64,000 nucleotides of DNA from CAWAMR01 sp963783095 (GTDB lineage: Bacteria > Planctomycetota > Planctomycetia > Gemmatales > Gemmataceae), in assembly GCA_963783095.1 (NCBI GenBank), contig CAWAMR010000002.1:1116001-1180000 (forward strand), written 5' to 3'. The position numbers and the translations under genes were made by a program. The notes beneath the pieces were generated by a model. The model saw only the letters and a program-made list of their open reading frames with translations, was not told the DNA's origin and made no database searches. Shown here in pieces: positions 19,949 through 29,235 of this stretch (the first letter of the stretch is position 1; each line of letters starts with the position of its first letter).

Positions 19949-21316
19949 CTACTTCGCCAGCGAAAAGCAGGCGATTTCCTTGTCGTTTCGCACGAAAATC
20001 TTCTTGTCGGCAAACGCCGGGTGCATCCATAACACCCCGTTGCGCGTCATCTTGTTGGTCGGCTCCAACAACTTCACCCGATCAATCTCCTCATAACCCT
20101 TCGGCGAAAGTTTGGCCTGGATCAATTGCCCGTGTTCGTTGAAGAGGAAATAGCGGTCTCCGTGCTCGATGATGAAGGCGTTGGCCCAGCGCTCGTTGTC
20201 CGTGGGTTCGTCCGGCGACTTCTTCGCATTTCGATCATTCTCACCCGATCGAGTTGCCTTCATCGACATCCAGACCCGCTTTCCAGTCTGGGCCTCCAGA
20301 CAGCGCAACTCGCCGTAGCTGCATACCCCATAGATGTAGCCATCCTTCACCACCGGCGTCGGGATGATGCTGTGCAGGCCATCGGTTCTGCCGGGCTTTT
20401 CGCTATTGCTTTTCCCTTTCCACAATACCGTCGCACCGGGCTTTTCCATGTCGAGCTTCAACATCATCGGCCCATTGTAAAACGCGGTCACGAACAGTTT
20501 ATCCTTGTCGATGAGTCGAGGGGTGGGAGCGGTCAGAGCGGCCTGGCTCTCGAAGGGCTGCGACCAGAGCTTCTTGCCGGTTTCCGGGTCAAGCCCGACC
20601 ACCGCGTGGGAATGCCAGATAATCAACTGCCGCATGGTGCCGACTCGATAAATCATGGGCGGACAATAGCCGAAATCGCCGTTGGTCGAGAGTGCATGCC
20701 AGATTTCCTTACCCGTTTTTTTGTCGAGCGCCACCACCATTCGATCTTCCGAACCACCGATGAGGCAAATGAGTTTATCGCCATCGATCAGTGGATGAGC
20801 AGCGAATCCCCACACCGGCAAAACCGACTTGTAATCCTTCAGGAAATGCTTTTCCCAGATGACGTTGCCCTTCTCGACACCGAAGCAATACAGATCGCCC
20901 ATGGCACCGAGCGTGTAAACCCGGTCGCCGTCGACCGTGGGCGTGCAGCGCGGGCCGGATGGATAGCTGATCCTGTAGGGGCAGGGATATTCATAGATCC
21001 AGAGTTGCTCGCCGCCGGCTTCAGCGAAGCATAGAACCCGTTCCTTACCCGAAACCTTCGTGCGATCGAATGGGCTGTCCGGATTCTTCGCACCCTCGGC
21101 GATGATGCGATCGGTCACGAAAACTTTGCCGTTGGACACAGCAGGACCGGCATAACCCTGTCCGATCGGCATTCGCCAGACCTCTTTAGGTGCCAGTTTC
21201 TCGGCAATCCCGGTCTCGCGCCAGACGCCGTCGCGCTTCGGACCGAGCCACTGCGGCCAATCGTCGGCATGAGCGACAGTAGGAAGCAACACGAACAACC
21301 AGCCAATATATCGCAT
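19949..21316 (-). CDS. PQQ-like beta-propeller protein (BamB-like fold)
   Basis: 455 aa from the ATG at 21316, chosen because it gives a signal peptide (MRYIGWLFVLLPTVAHA) and has GGAG upstream; the longer frame to 21397 is only read-through of a repeat. The propeller begins DDWPQWLGPKRDGVWRETGI and holds blade motifs such as VVALDKKTGKEIWHALS, VVGLDPETGKKLWSQPF and RCLEAQTGKRVWMSM. These exported proteins are very common in planctomycetes. None has the residues needed to call it a quinoprotein dehydrogenase from sequence alone. Role unknown. Confidence 0.85.
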   Translation of the reverse strand: MRYIGWLFVLLPTVAHADDWPQWLGPKRDGVWRETGIAEKLAPKEVWRMPIGQGYAGPAVSNGKVFVTDRIIAEGAKNPDSPFDRTKVSGKERVLCFAEAGGEQLWIYEYPCPYRISYPSGPRCTPTVDGDRVYTLGAMGDLYCFGVEKGNVIWEKHFLKDYKSVLPVWGFAAHPLIDGDKLICLIGGSEDRMVVALDKKTGKEIWHALSTNGDFGYCPPMIYRVGTMRQLIIWHSHAVVGLDPETGKKLWSQPFESQAALTAPTPRLIDKDKLFVTAFYNGPMMLKLDMEKPGATVLWKGKSNSEKPGRTDGLHSIIPTPVVKDGYIYGVCSYGELRCLEAQTGKRVWMSMKATRSGENDRNAKKSPDEPTDNERWANAFIIEHGDRYFLFNEHGQLIQAKLSPKGYEEIDRVKLLEPTNKMTRNGVLWMHPAFADKKIFVRNDKEIACFSLAK

Positions 21317-21340
21317 TCCGATATCTCCGAAGCAAATACA

Positions 21341-21490
21341 GACTAACCACAGAGTCACAGAGAACACAGAGAAGACAATTAAACCACAGATGAACACGGA
21401 TCATACTTCTTGAATTGATCCGTGTTTATCCGTGTTCATCTGTGCCCTGATCCCATTCTATCTTTTATCTTTGCTGTGTCCTCTGTAGTA
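21341..21490. repeat. CACAGAG / AACACGGAT inverted repeat
   Basis: Inner arms 21384-21403 and about 21416-21445 (CACAGATGAACACGGATCA and its inverse, with one unit duplicated) form a strong hairpin. Outer CACAGAGTCACAGAG-type units at 21346-21372 have a weak partner at about 21470-21483. It lies just upstream of the PQQ-propeller start codon. Repeats of this wording are found in many unrelated bacterial genomes. Confidence 0.7.
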
Positions 21491-21544
21491 CTGATGTCGA
21501 AAATCTTTGCGCCGTACAGAGAGTTAGGGCGATGTCTCGCCAAA

Positions 21545-21681
21545 GGCGAGCGTCGGGGCGTTAGCCCGACGTGGGCTCCACCTGCTGTTGCTTGGATTTA
21601 ATTCAAGCGGCGAATGTGCGGTGCGAAGAGGAGCGGTTCGGCAGATGCAGTCCACGTCGGGCTAACGCCCCGACGCTCGCC
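21545..21681. repeat. Element with perfect 30-bp terminal inverted repeats
   Basis: Arms 21545-21574 and 21652-21681 are perfect inverted copies (core GGGGCGTTAGCCCGACGTGG). Each outer end is extended by its own small hairpin (CTCGCC..GGCGAG at 21537-21550 and at about 21676-21690). The 77-nt interior has no ORF. It lies in the divergent spacer upstream of ffh (gap 21317-21852). Confidence 0.8.
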
Positions 21682-21852
21682 TTCGGCGAGCCTTTGCCTC
21701 TTTTGGTTGCGGCTACGCCGCGCTGTAGTTAATCATGTCTTGAATTCTGGTGTGCCCAGCGAGTATCGCGCTCTTTCCAGTCCCATTGCAATCGATTGCG
21801 ATGCACCGTAAAATTCGATTTCTGGTTTATCCTTCTCCCGCGACGGTGGTGT

Positions 21853-23298
21853 ATGTTCGAAGGCATTACTCGTTCGTTAAGCGACGTTTTCAAGAAACTC
21901 CGGGGCCGTCGGCTCACCGAAGCCAATATCAGCGAAGGTCTCCGCGAAGTCCGCAGGGCCTTCCTTGAAGCCGATGTTAATTTTACGGTCGTCAACAACT
22001 TTATCGACAGGGTTGAAAAAACCGCCATCGGGCAGGACGTGCTGGCGAAGGTCAATCCGGGCGAGCAGATCATCAAGATCGTTTACGATGAACTCGTCCA
22101 GCTCATGGGGCCTGTCGATCACAAGATTCGCTATGCCAAAGATCGGCCCACCGTTCTCATGATGTGCGGCTTGCAGGGTTCCGGTAAGACGACCACCTGC
22201 GGCAAGCTGGCCCTGATGCTGCAAAAGGAAGCGCGCAAGCCCTTACTCGTCGCCGCCGACTTACAGCGCCCTGCTGCCGTTGAGCAATTGAAGGTTTTGG
22301 GCCAGCAGCTCAACATTCCCGTCTTTAGTGCACCCTCCAATCCGGTCGATGTTTGCCGCAATGCCGTGGCTTATGCCAAGCTCCAGGGTTTGGATACCGT
22401 CATTCTCGATACGGCCGGTCGATTGCAGGTCGATACCGAGTTGATGAATGAACTCAAGCAGATCGACAAGCAGGTTCGACCCGATGAGGTTTTCCTCGTC
22501 GTGGATTCGATGATCGGTCAGGAAGCGGCCAACGTCTCGAAGACTTTCCACGAAGCGATGGAACTCAACGGCGTTATCCTGACCAAGCTGGATGGCGATG
22601 CTCGCGGCGGAGCAGCGTTATCGATCAAGGAACTTACCGGCGTTCCCATCAAGTTTATCGGTGTCGGCGAGAAGCTGAACGCTCTGGAATTGTTCCGGCC
22701 CGAAAGCATGGCCTCGCGGATCATGGGCCAGGGCGACTTGATGGGATTGGTCGAGAAAGTCCAAGAAGCGCAACAGCAATTCACGCAGGAACAACTCCAA
22801 GAGCAGCAGAAGAAACTGGAGAAGGGCAACTTTACCCTCAACGACTTCCGAATGCACTTCGAGAACCTGCAAAAGATGGGCATGAAGGATGTGATGTCGC
22901 GGATGCCCGGCATGTCCGACATGATCCCGGAGGGCGAAGATCCGGAAGTGGCCTTAAAGCGCGTGCAGGGCATGATCGACTCGATGACCAAGAAGGAACG
23001 GCTCAACCCCGATATGATCGACATCTCGCGCCGGCGAAGAATCGCGGCAGGAAGCGGCAATGAGCCTCACGAGGTCAAGAAATTCCTGGATCAGTTCGAT
23101 CAGGTGCGGGCGATGATGAAGAAGATGGCCGAGATGACCATCTGGCAGAAGATCAAGATGGTAACGGGGATGGGCCAGGCCGGAGCATTCTTGCCGGGCA
23201 ACGAGAATATGCTCAAGAGCAAGGGCGACACGGGCCATCGCAAGAGCGCCAAGGAACGCGCTGAGGAGCGGAAGAAGAAAAAGAAGAAGAAACGGTAA
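21853..23298 (+). CDS. ffh: Signal recognition particle protein Ffh
   Basis: 481 aa. Start at 21853 gives the canonical MFEGITRSLSDVFKKLRGR. The N domain is followed by the G domain with GLQGSGKTTT (about 106-115), AADLQRPAA, DTAGR (186-190) and TKLDGDARGG (244-253). The methionine-rich M domain (about 325-460) carries SRRRRIAAGSG, the SRP-RNA-binding motif. The C-terminus is a Lys-rich tail (AEERKKKKKKKR). This GTPase binds signal sequences at the ribosome and docks with FtsY. No 4.5S RNA gene or rpsP follows, unlike in many bacteria. All catalytic motifs are intact. Confidence 0.97.
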   Translation: MFEGITRSLSDVFKKLRGRRLTEANISEGLREVRRAFLEADVNFTVVNNFIDRVEKTAIGQDVLAKVNPGEQIIKIVYDELVQLMGPVDHKIRYAKDRPTVLMMCGLQGSGKTTTCGKLALMLQKEARKPLLVAADLQRPAAVEQLKVLGQQLNIPVFSAPSNPVDVCRNAVAYAKLQGLDTVILDTAGRLQVDTELMNELKQIDKQVRPDEVFLVVDSMIGQEAANVSKTFHEAMELNGVILTKLDGDARGGAALSIKELTGVPIKFIGVGEKLNALELFRPESMASRIMGQGDLMGLVEKVQEAQQQFTQEQLQEQQKKLEKGNFTLNDFRMHFENLQKMGMKDVMSRMPGMSDMIPEGEDPEVALKRVQGMIDSMTKKERLNPDMIDISRRRRIAAGSGNEPHEVKKFLDQFDQVRAMMKKMAEMTIWQKIKMVTGMGQAGAFLPGNENMLKSKGDTGHRKSAKERAEERKKKKKKKR

Positions 23299-23301
23299 AT
23301 C

Positions 23302-23508
23302 AATAGTGGTCAGTGATTAGTGGTCAGTGGTCAGTAAATGCAAAGACCGTCGGGTATTTCGCACCTCGTTCCCACGGTCCTCCGTGGGAACGCAAGACCA
23401 AGACGCTCTGCGTCACGATCGACAGAGGTGCTTCAGCATTGACCGCGATAACGACTTGGAGGCATTCGGTATTTACTGACCACTAATCACTGACCACTGA
23501 CCACTATT
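23302..23508. repeat. Nested element: heptamer (GTCAGTG)n arms around a GTTCCCACG palindrome
   Basis: Arms 23302-23340 and 23471-23508 consist of 7-nt AGTGGTC/AGTGATT units and are inverted to each other (order of two units swapped). Inside, 23367-23425 holds a partial copy of the palindromic family seen at 11435 and 57141. The left arm starts 4 nt after the ffh stop codon, so it may serve as the ffh terminator. Confidence 0.8.
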
Positions 23509-23622
23509 CCATAAAAACAGTAGGACTCGCCTCTCGCAGATGGTAAGATTCTCTCCACTTCTTTTCCCAACCTCTTGGTCGCTTCGCCTGTCATGCAGGT
23601 GGAAAGCTAGGTTCTTTGCCTT

Positions 23623-25182
23623 ATGAATCCCGCTTATCAATTGATGATTGGTGCCTGGGCGGTGGTCGCCGCCTGGGTGGTGTTTGTGATCTTCACGAAT
23701 CGTCGAATCCACCCGAAGGTACTTTTTGCACTCTTCATGGTCGAACTGTGGGAGCGATTCAGCTACTACGGAATGCGCGCTTTCCTGGTTTTGTACTTGA
23801 TGAGTAACATCAACGACGGCTTTCGAATGATTAAGGGGGATGCCTACGGAATTTATGGAGCGTATGGTGCACTCGTCTATCTGACTCCCTTGATGGGCGG
23901 CATATTGGCTGACAAGTTTTTGGGATTCCGCAAGGCGATTATCTGGGGAGCTATCCTGATGGCGGCGGGGCAGTTCACTCTCGCTGCCAGCGGGGATAGC
24001 TTGTTCCTCACCTCTCTCGGCGCAGAAAATAACAAACTACTTTTCCTGTACGTCGGCCTGGGATTGCTGACCATTGGCAATGGATTTTTCAAACCAAACA
24101 TCTCCAGTATGATCGGTAAGTTTTACCGCCAGGGAGACCCCCGACGCGATGGTGCGTTCACCATTTTCTACATGGGCATTAACCTGGGTGCGTTTCTAGC
24201 TCCCTTGACTTGCGGTGCCATTGGGGAACTGGAAGGCTGGAAGTACGGGTTCATGCTGGCCGGCTTTGGAATGATTATCGGGTTGATTCTTTTCTTGTTC
24301 ACCGTCTCATCAGGATGGCTCGAAGACAAATCCGATCCTCCTGCGGCGGCCAAAAACCTCAATGTTGCATCCCTCCCTATTAGTTCTGTTATCTATTTGG
24401 GAACCTTTCTGATTTTGCCGATCGCTGCGTTCCTTGTCTACAAGAACGATGTCATGGATTATCTGCTCGCAATCGTCGGAGTTGGCATGATCGGCTATAT
24501 GATTTGGCTTTCCTTGCAGTACGACAAAATCGAAGGCGAACGGATTTGGGTAATCGTCATATTGCTCCTCTTCACGACAATCTTCTGGACATTTTTTGAA
24601 CTGGCTGGCAGCGCACTTAATGTGTTTACCGAGGAGAACGTCGAAAAAACCATCTTTGGCGTCAAACTCCCGACAACGTTCTTTCAGGCAGTAAACCCCG
24701 GATTCATCATGTTGTTTGCCCCGGTCTTCTCAGCGCTCTGGATCTATTTGGCCAAGCGAAATATCGATCCGCCGGCACCGGTCAAGTTCGCAATGGGTTT
24801 GGCCATGTTGGGTGCAGGATTTTTGATGCTGAATCTCGGCAAGCCGTTCGTTCAGAATGCCATGATGCCGGTGATATTTCTGATTTTGTTCTACTTGCTC
24901 GGAACTCTGGGCGAGCTGGTATTATCTCCGGTAGGCTTATCGTTGGTGACCAAGCTGGCACCTGCCCGAATTGCCGGTTTCGTAATGGGTTTTTGGTTCC
25001 TGTCTTCGGCAATTGCACACCAGGCAGGAAAGTGGATCGCAAAAGCAACCACGAGCGAAAATCCCGATGTCAAACTTAGTCCTCAACAATCGCTTGATCT
25101 TTCCCTGAGCGTGTTCACCAATGTTGGTTTGTTCGCTCTGGGGGCCGCTGTCGCTGCTGCTCGCCCTGTCTCCATTGATTAA
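23623..25182 (+). CDS. POT family (PTR2) proton-dependent oligopeptide transporter
   Basis: 519 aa as read. The family signature ELWERFSYYGMRAFLVLYL (near residue 42) contains the E-x-x-E-R-F-x-Y-Y motif used for proton coupling, and about 12-14 membrane helices are visible. FFKPNISSMIGKFY and the FYMGINLGAF segment are also typical. It would import di- and tripeptides across the inner membrane. The C-terminus looks frameshifted at the GGGGG run (about 25139-25143). In the alternative frame the last helix continues LSLLLALSPLIKRWMHGVEN and stops at 25252, so the real gene is probably about 23 residues longer. Start ATG lacks a strong ribosome binding site. Confidence 0.9.
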   Translation: MNPAYQLMIGAWAVVAAWVVFVIFTNRRIHPKVLFALFMVELWERFSYYGMRAFLVLYLMSNINDGFRMIKGDAYGIYGAYGALVYLTPLMGGILADKFLGFRKAIIWGAILMAAGQFTLAASGDSLFLTSLGAENNKLLFLYVGLGLLTIGNGFFKPNISSMIGKFYRQGDPRRDGAFTIFYMGINLGAFLAPLTCGAIGELEGWKYGFMLAGFGMIIGLILFLFTVSSGWLEDKSDPPAAAKNLNVASLPISSVIYLGTFLILPIAAFLVYKNDVMDYLLAIVGVGMIGYMIWLSLQYDKIEGERIWVIVILLLFTTIFWTFFELAGSALNVFTEENVEKTIFGVKLPTTFFQAVNPGFIMLFAPVFSALWIYLAKRNIDPPAPVKFAMGLAMLGAGFLMLNLGKPFVQNAMMPVIFLILFYLLGTLGELVLSPVGLSLVTKLAPARIAGFVMGFWFLSSAIAHQAGKWIAKATTSENPDVKLSPQQSLDLSLSVFTNVGLFALGAAVAAARPVSID

Positions 25183-25321
25183 ACGGTGGATGCACGGCGT
25201 GGAGAACACCACAACCACGGCAAACACCGAGCAAGAACCGCCCATGACTTAGTAAGGTGAATTCCAAATTCCAAGTTGTGTGACGAACGGTCTGAAACAA
25301 CATGGCTTGCAAAGAATGCGA

Positions 25322-25491
25322 CCTCATCGTTTGCCGCTCCTGCGGCGAACGTCTTTGTCTTGCCGCTCCGCGGCTTTGCGCTATCTCCAACGCGGCGGCT
25401 GTTGTCTATTGAATGAGCCGTCGATTGTGGAAGGTTTCAGCCGCGGAGCGGCAAGACAAGACGTTCGCCGCTGGAGCGGCAAACGATGAGG
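25322..25491. repeat. TTTGCCGCTCC inverted repeat element
   Basis: Arms 25322-25375 and 25439-25491 are near-perfect inverted copies about 53 nt long (TCGTTTGCCGCTCC, then GTCTTGCCGCTCCGCGGC). A further half unit (GAGCGGCAAACGATGAG) lies at 25498-25514. It fills most of the 425-nt gap after the peptide transporter; no gene is seen there. Confidence 0.75.
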
Positions 25492-25553
25492 TCGCCGCGG
25501 AGCGGCAAACGATGAGCGCCTCATTTCAGACCGCGCAGAATTTGAACGTCCAA

Positions 25554-25595
25554 GTATTTACCGACCACGGACCACTGACCACTAATCACTATTCC
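25554..25595. repeat. Single arm of the (GTCAGTG)n heptamer family
   Basis: Reads TATTTACCGACCACGGACCA and continues with ACTGACCACTAATCACT, matching the right arm of the element at 23471-23508. No left arm is present nearby, so this is a solo or decayed copy. It lies 80 nt upstream of the next start codon. Confidence 0.65.
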
Positions 25596-25677
25596 TGCCT
25601 CTTGCTTCCAGACCGGTTTAGCTCGATAATCTTCCTTCAGTTCTCCTCACCTCGATTAACTTCTCTGGAGTAAGCCC

Positions 25678-27612
25678 ATGACTGCCTCACGCAGTTGTCG
25701 TGACCGGCGCTTGGCTTTTTCAGCCATCCTGCTGCTCGCTGTTTCCCCGAACGCTTTCGCCGCCGAACCGAAGTCGGGCGTCGAATCGGTCCTCACCCCG
25801 GAAACCATCGGTTTCCTCCATGTCCGCATTCAAGATGTCTGGGATAGCCCCGGTTTGGCCTTCTATCGCAAGATGCTTGCCAGCTTGGGTGCCGATGAGG
25901 TCAAGGCGTTCAATGGCAAATTCGCTCCGAATCCCTTGCAGTTCGAGACTGTGACGGTCGTCATGCCCTCCGTCAATGTTCGGATGGCGCTGCCCGATGG
26001 CCGTCCGGTCGGCGAATCGATGTTGTGGGTCGTCACCACGAAAAAGCCGATCGATCGCGTCGATCTGGTCAAGAGTCTTGGGCTGGAGGCCCGGACCAAA
26101 TCGCATCGCGGCAGCGATTATCTCTTCGAGGAATCGCGCTGGGCGGGTTTAATCCAGCTCGATGCGACAACGCTGGTCGTCGGTTCCGAGGATTCCATCA
26201 TTCGGCTCATCGAACAGCGCGAAAGTACCAAAGGAACCGACAGTCAATTGGCCAAGATTTTTGCGGGTCAGGCAAGCAAGCACTCCGCAATGCTGGCAGT
26301 CAATCCCACTGCCCTGGCGACTCCGGAAATTCTCAAAGGCGTCCCCGATGCGCTTGCCCCGTTGCTCAAAGCTTCCGTGGCCTGGGCAGCGCTGGAACTG
26401 AAAAAGGAAACTCATCTCTCCCTCAACATCGAATTTGCCACCGCTGAGCAGATGGCAGCAGGTGAAAAAGCGGTAGAGGCGGTTCGGACGATGGCTCAGG
26501 GCCTGATTGCCCTGGGCATGAGGGAAATGCAAAGTGAAGAAACCAAGGCCACCAAACGGCCGCTCATGAGCTTGCTGGATATGCCCAGCCATTTCACGCC
26601 CATGCTTGGGAAGGCTGCTCTGAAATATCTGGAATCCACGTTGAAGGCGCTCACCATCGAAACCAAAGAGAACACTCTGAGAATCGGTGCCAATCTCAGC
26701 GAATTCTTCCCTGCCAACGCCGATGCGCTGGCAATCATGACGTTCGCGGCAGTCGCCGATGTGGGCGCAGGAAGTTATTACTTCAGCTATCAGTATCCCG
26801 GCGGCCCCAACGAGGAAATTCCCTATTACATCAAGGAGAAATTCAATCGTGTCTCCGCAGCCCTGGAGGCCTATCAAAAGGACAAGGGCACTTTTCCACC
26901 CGCAGCAATCTACGACAAGAACGGCAAGCCGCTGCTAAGCTGGCGCGTGCTGATACTGCCGTACATGGAACAGCGGCCCGGCGATCTGCCCCAGATAGGG
27001 AACGGACCGTTTGGTTATGTTGAGAAGTCGGTGGGACCAGTAATCAAGGATGCACCGGACCGGCAAAATCTGAAAACCTTTGAGGATCTCTACAAACAAT
27101 TCAAACTCGATGAGCCCTGGGACAGCCTGAACAACAAGAAATTGATCGAGCGGATGCCCCAGATGTATCGAATCGACTTCGCTGCGACCAATTATCGAAT
27201 GCAAAATAACTGGAAGACCGGAATGCAGGTATTCACCGGTCCCGGCACGCTGTTCCCCGGTCAGAATGCCGTCAGCAAGGGACAGGTCAAGGATGGGCTG
27301 GAATCCACGATCGCCGTGGTATTCCGCGACGATCCTCTGTCAGCAGTGCCCTGGACCAAGCCGGCCGACATTCCTTTCTCTGCCGACAAACGACTTCCGA
27401 AATTGTTCAGCATACCTCCAGGAAGCCAGGGTGGTAAACCACCGGCACCGAAGGGCGTCTTTGTAATCATGGCCGATGGCCAGTCTCGCAAATTGCCGCC
27501 GGACTTCGACGAGAAGGCGTTCAAGGGTCTGGTGACGATCGACGGGGGCGAATCGGTGAAGGTGCCGGATCCGAAAACGAAAACGGATTCCCCAAAGTTC
27601 GAGAAGAAGTGA
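25678..27612 (+). CDS. Secreted DUF1559-type protein
   Basis: 644 aa. Signal peptide (FSAILLLAVSPNAFA). The first 430 residues are a planctomycete domain without a name I know. From about residue 380 the sequence shows DUF1559-like features: FNRVSAALEAYQKDKGTFPP, LLSWRVLILPYMEQRP, LYKQFKLDEPWDSLNNKKLI and near the end GVFVIMADGQSRKLPP, the equivalent of the family's C-terminal DG element. Unlike the classical members it lacks the prepilin N-terminus and has a cleavable signal. Probably periplasmic or surface located; role unknown. A heptamer hairpin begins one base after its stop. Confidence 0.8.
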   Translation: MTASRSCRDRRLAFSAILLLAVSPNAFAAEPKSGVESVLTPETIGFLHVRIQDVWDSPGLAFYRKMLASLGADEVKAFNGKFAPNPLQFETVTVVMPSVNVRMALPDGRPVGESMLWVVTTKKPIDRVDLVKSLGLEARTKSHRGSDYLFEESRWAGLIQLDATTLVVGSEDSIIRLIEQRESTKGTDSQLAKIFAGQASKHSAMLAVNPTALATPEILKGVPDALAPLLKASVAWAALELKKETHLSLNIEFATAEQMAAGEKAVEAVRTMAQGLIALGMREMQSEETKATKRPLMSLLDMPSHFTPMLGKAALKYLESTLKALTIETKENTLRIGANLSEFFPANADALAIMTFAAVADVGAGSYYFSYQYPGGPNEEIPYYIKEKFNRVSAALEAYQKDKGTFPPAAIYDKNGKPLLSWRVLILPYMEQRPGDLPQIGNGPFGYVEKSVGPVIKDAPDRQNLKTFEDLYKQFKLDEPWDSLNNKKLIERMPQMYRIDFAATNYRMQNNWKTGMQVFTGPGTLFPGQNAVSKGQVKDGLESTIAVVFRDDPLSAVPWTKPADIPFSADKRLPKLFSIPPGSQGGKPPAPKGVFVIMADGQSRKLPPDFDEKAFKGLVTIDGGESVKVPDPKTKTDSPKFEKK

Positions 27613-27613
27613 A

Positions 27614-27709
27614 TGGAGTTAGGAGTTAGGAGTTAGGAGTTAGGAGTTAGGAGTAGAGGGAGTGTCATTGCATTTCACTCTTAACTCTTAACTCCTAACT
27701 CCTAACTCC
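27614..27709. repeat. Heptamer (GGAGTTA)n hairpin
   Basis: Six units of GGAGTTA (27615-27654) face an inverted arm of AACTCCT/AACTCTT units (27677-27709) with a 22-nt loop. It starts directly after the stop codon of the DUF1559-type gene and ends about 80 nt before the next start, a position suited to a terminator. Confidence 0.8.
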
Positions 27710-27787
27710 TTGACAACTCGCCTTCTCCCGGTAAACCCTTTGAAGGCTCTTCTTGTTTCCTTCATATCCTTCCGGGGGAACACTCGC

Positions 27788-29203
27788 ATGGCTGGTCTCG
27801 ATACGGTTGAGATGCTGTCGTTCAGTCTCAAACTGATCGGCAAGAAAACACGCAAAAACGTGCTGATTTCCGCCGGGAAACTGTCGGACAAGGAAAAAAT
27901 GTTTCCGGCGATCGAGAAACTGTCGAAGCTGAACATCGCTCTCTACGCCACGCCCGGTACGCATCGCTTTCTTTTGGCCCGTGGAGTCGCCTCTCAGGAA
28001 TTGCACAAAATCGCCGATCGACGCGAGCCTAGCATCAGGTCGTTCCTCAAGGAAGATCGCCTCGATTTTGTCATCAACGTACTGACCGGCGATAACGACT
28101 ACGACGAACGATCCGATTCCAATCTCATCCGCTCGATGGCCGTCGAGAACGGCATTCCGCTCGTGACCGATCTCGATGTCGCCATCCAATACATCGAGCA
28201 AATCGTCCGCGATGATGAGAAAGGAACCTATCGCTACAAGATCGCCGATGCCCGCCATTCCTGGGATCTGAAGGCGGAGTTCATGCAGATGGTGTCGCAG
28301 TTGGGCGGCTTCGCCTGCCACCACGCGCACTTCGACAAGGCCTACCTGATTTCGATGGATAACCTTCGACTCAGCATGGTGGACATGCAGAAGAAGTGGA
28401 CGCTCTACAAGCATCTGAAGGAAAACTATACCTTCGAAGACCTGGTGGAACGCATCGGTCGAGGCGTGAAGAAAATGATCGATCAGGGGGCGACCTATTG
28501 CCGCACTCTGGTGGATGCCGACTCCACCGTGCGAACGCTGCCCGTCGAAGCGGCCCTGGAAGTCAAGAAACGCTACAAGGGCCAGATTGTTTTCGAGATC
28601 GGCGTGCAGCCCTTGCAAGGCGTCCTGGACGATGAGTCGCGCCGCTATTTCATCAAGGCCTGCGAGCTGGCCGATGTCGTGGGCGGTTTGCCTTCCAAGG
28701 ATCGCCCCACGCCGGAGAAGCATCTCGACATCATCATGGGTATCGCCAAGGATTTGGACAAGAAGCTCGATGTCCACGTCGATCAGGAAAACAACCCCCA
28801 CGAAAACGAGACGGAACTGCTGGCGCGCAAGACCATCGAACACGGTCTGGAAGGTCGGGTCTCGGCGATTCACGCCATTTCCATGGCCGCGAAGCCGGCG
28901 CTCGAACAAGAGCGAATCATTCAGTTGGTCAAAGATGCCGGAGTGAGCGTGATCGTTTGTCCCTCCGCGGCCCTGAGCATGAAACAACTGGAGATGAATG
29001 GGCCATTGCACAACTCGATCGCACCGGTCCCGAAACTGCTTGAGGCCGGCGTACCCGTTCACCTGGGCGTAGATAATGTATATGATCTCTTCATGCCGGT
29101 TGTGGACGGCGATATGTGGTTTGAATGTCGAATGTTGATGGAAGCCTGCCGATTCTACGATATGAAGAAAGTGGCCGAGATCGCCTGCGATAAGAAGAAC
29201 TAA
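27788..29203 (+). CDS. MGS-like domain fused to cytosine-deaminase-like amidohydrolase
   Basis: 471 aa; start at 27788 with GGGGGAA about 10 nt upstream. Residues about 20-150 match the methylglyoxal-synthase-like domain found at the C-terminus of CarB and in PurH (KNVLISAGKLSDKE, LYATPGTHRFL, DFVINVLTGDN, NGIPLVTDLDVA). Residues about 165-470 match the CodA/AtzC branch of amidohydrolases: metal pair H179-A-H181 in HHAHFDKAYL, H330 in DVHVDQENN, H362 in IHAIS, and the catalytic Asp, D429, in LGVDNVYD. CodA has HCDE where this has HVDQ, so the general-base Glu is replaced or shifted by one. The usual N-terminal beta-sandwich is missing. Substrate unknown; followed by an FAH-family gene. Confidence 0.8.
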   Translation: MAGLDTVEMLSFSLKLIGKKTRKNVLISAGKLSDKEKMFPAIEKLSKLNIALYATPGTHRFLLARGVASQELHKIADRREPSIRSFLKEDRLDFVINVLTGDNDYDERSDSNLIRSMAVENGIPLVTDLDVAIQYIEQIVRDDEKGTYRYKIADARHSWDLKAEFMQMVSQLGGFACHHAHFDKAYLISMDNLRLSMVDMQKKWTLYKHLKENYTFEDLVERIGRGVKKMIDQGATYCRTLVDADSTVRTLPVEAALEVKKRYKGQIVFEIGVQPLQGVLDDESRRYFIKACELADVVGGLPSKDRPTPEKHLDIIMGIAKDLDKKLDVHVDQENNPHENETELLARKTIEHGLEGRVSAIHAISMAAKPALEQERIIQLVKDAGVSVIVCPSAALSMKQLEMNGPLHNSIAPVPKLLEAGVPVHLGVDNVYDLFMPVVDGDMWFECRMLMEACRFYDMKKVAEIACDKKN

Positions 29204-29235
29204 CCACGGGGCCGCCTGCGATAAGAGGAGCCAAT

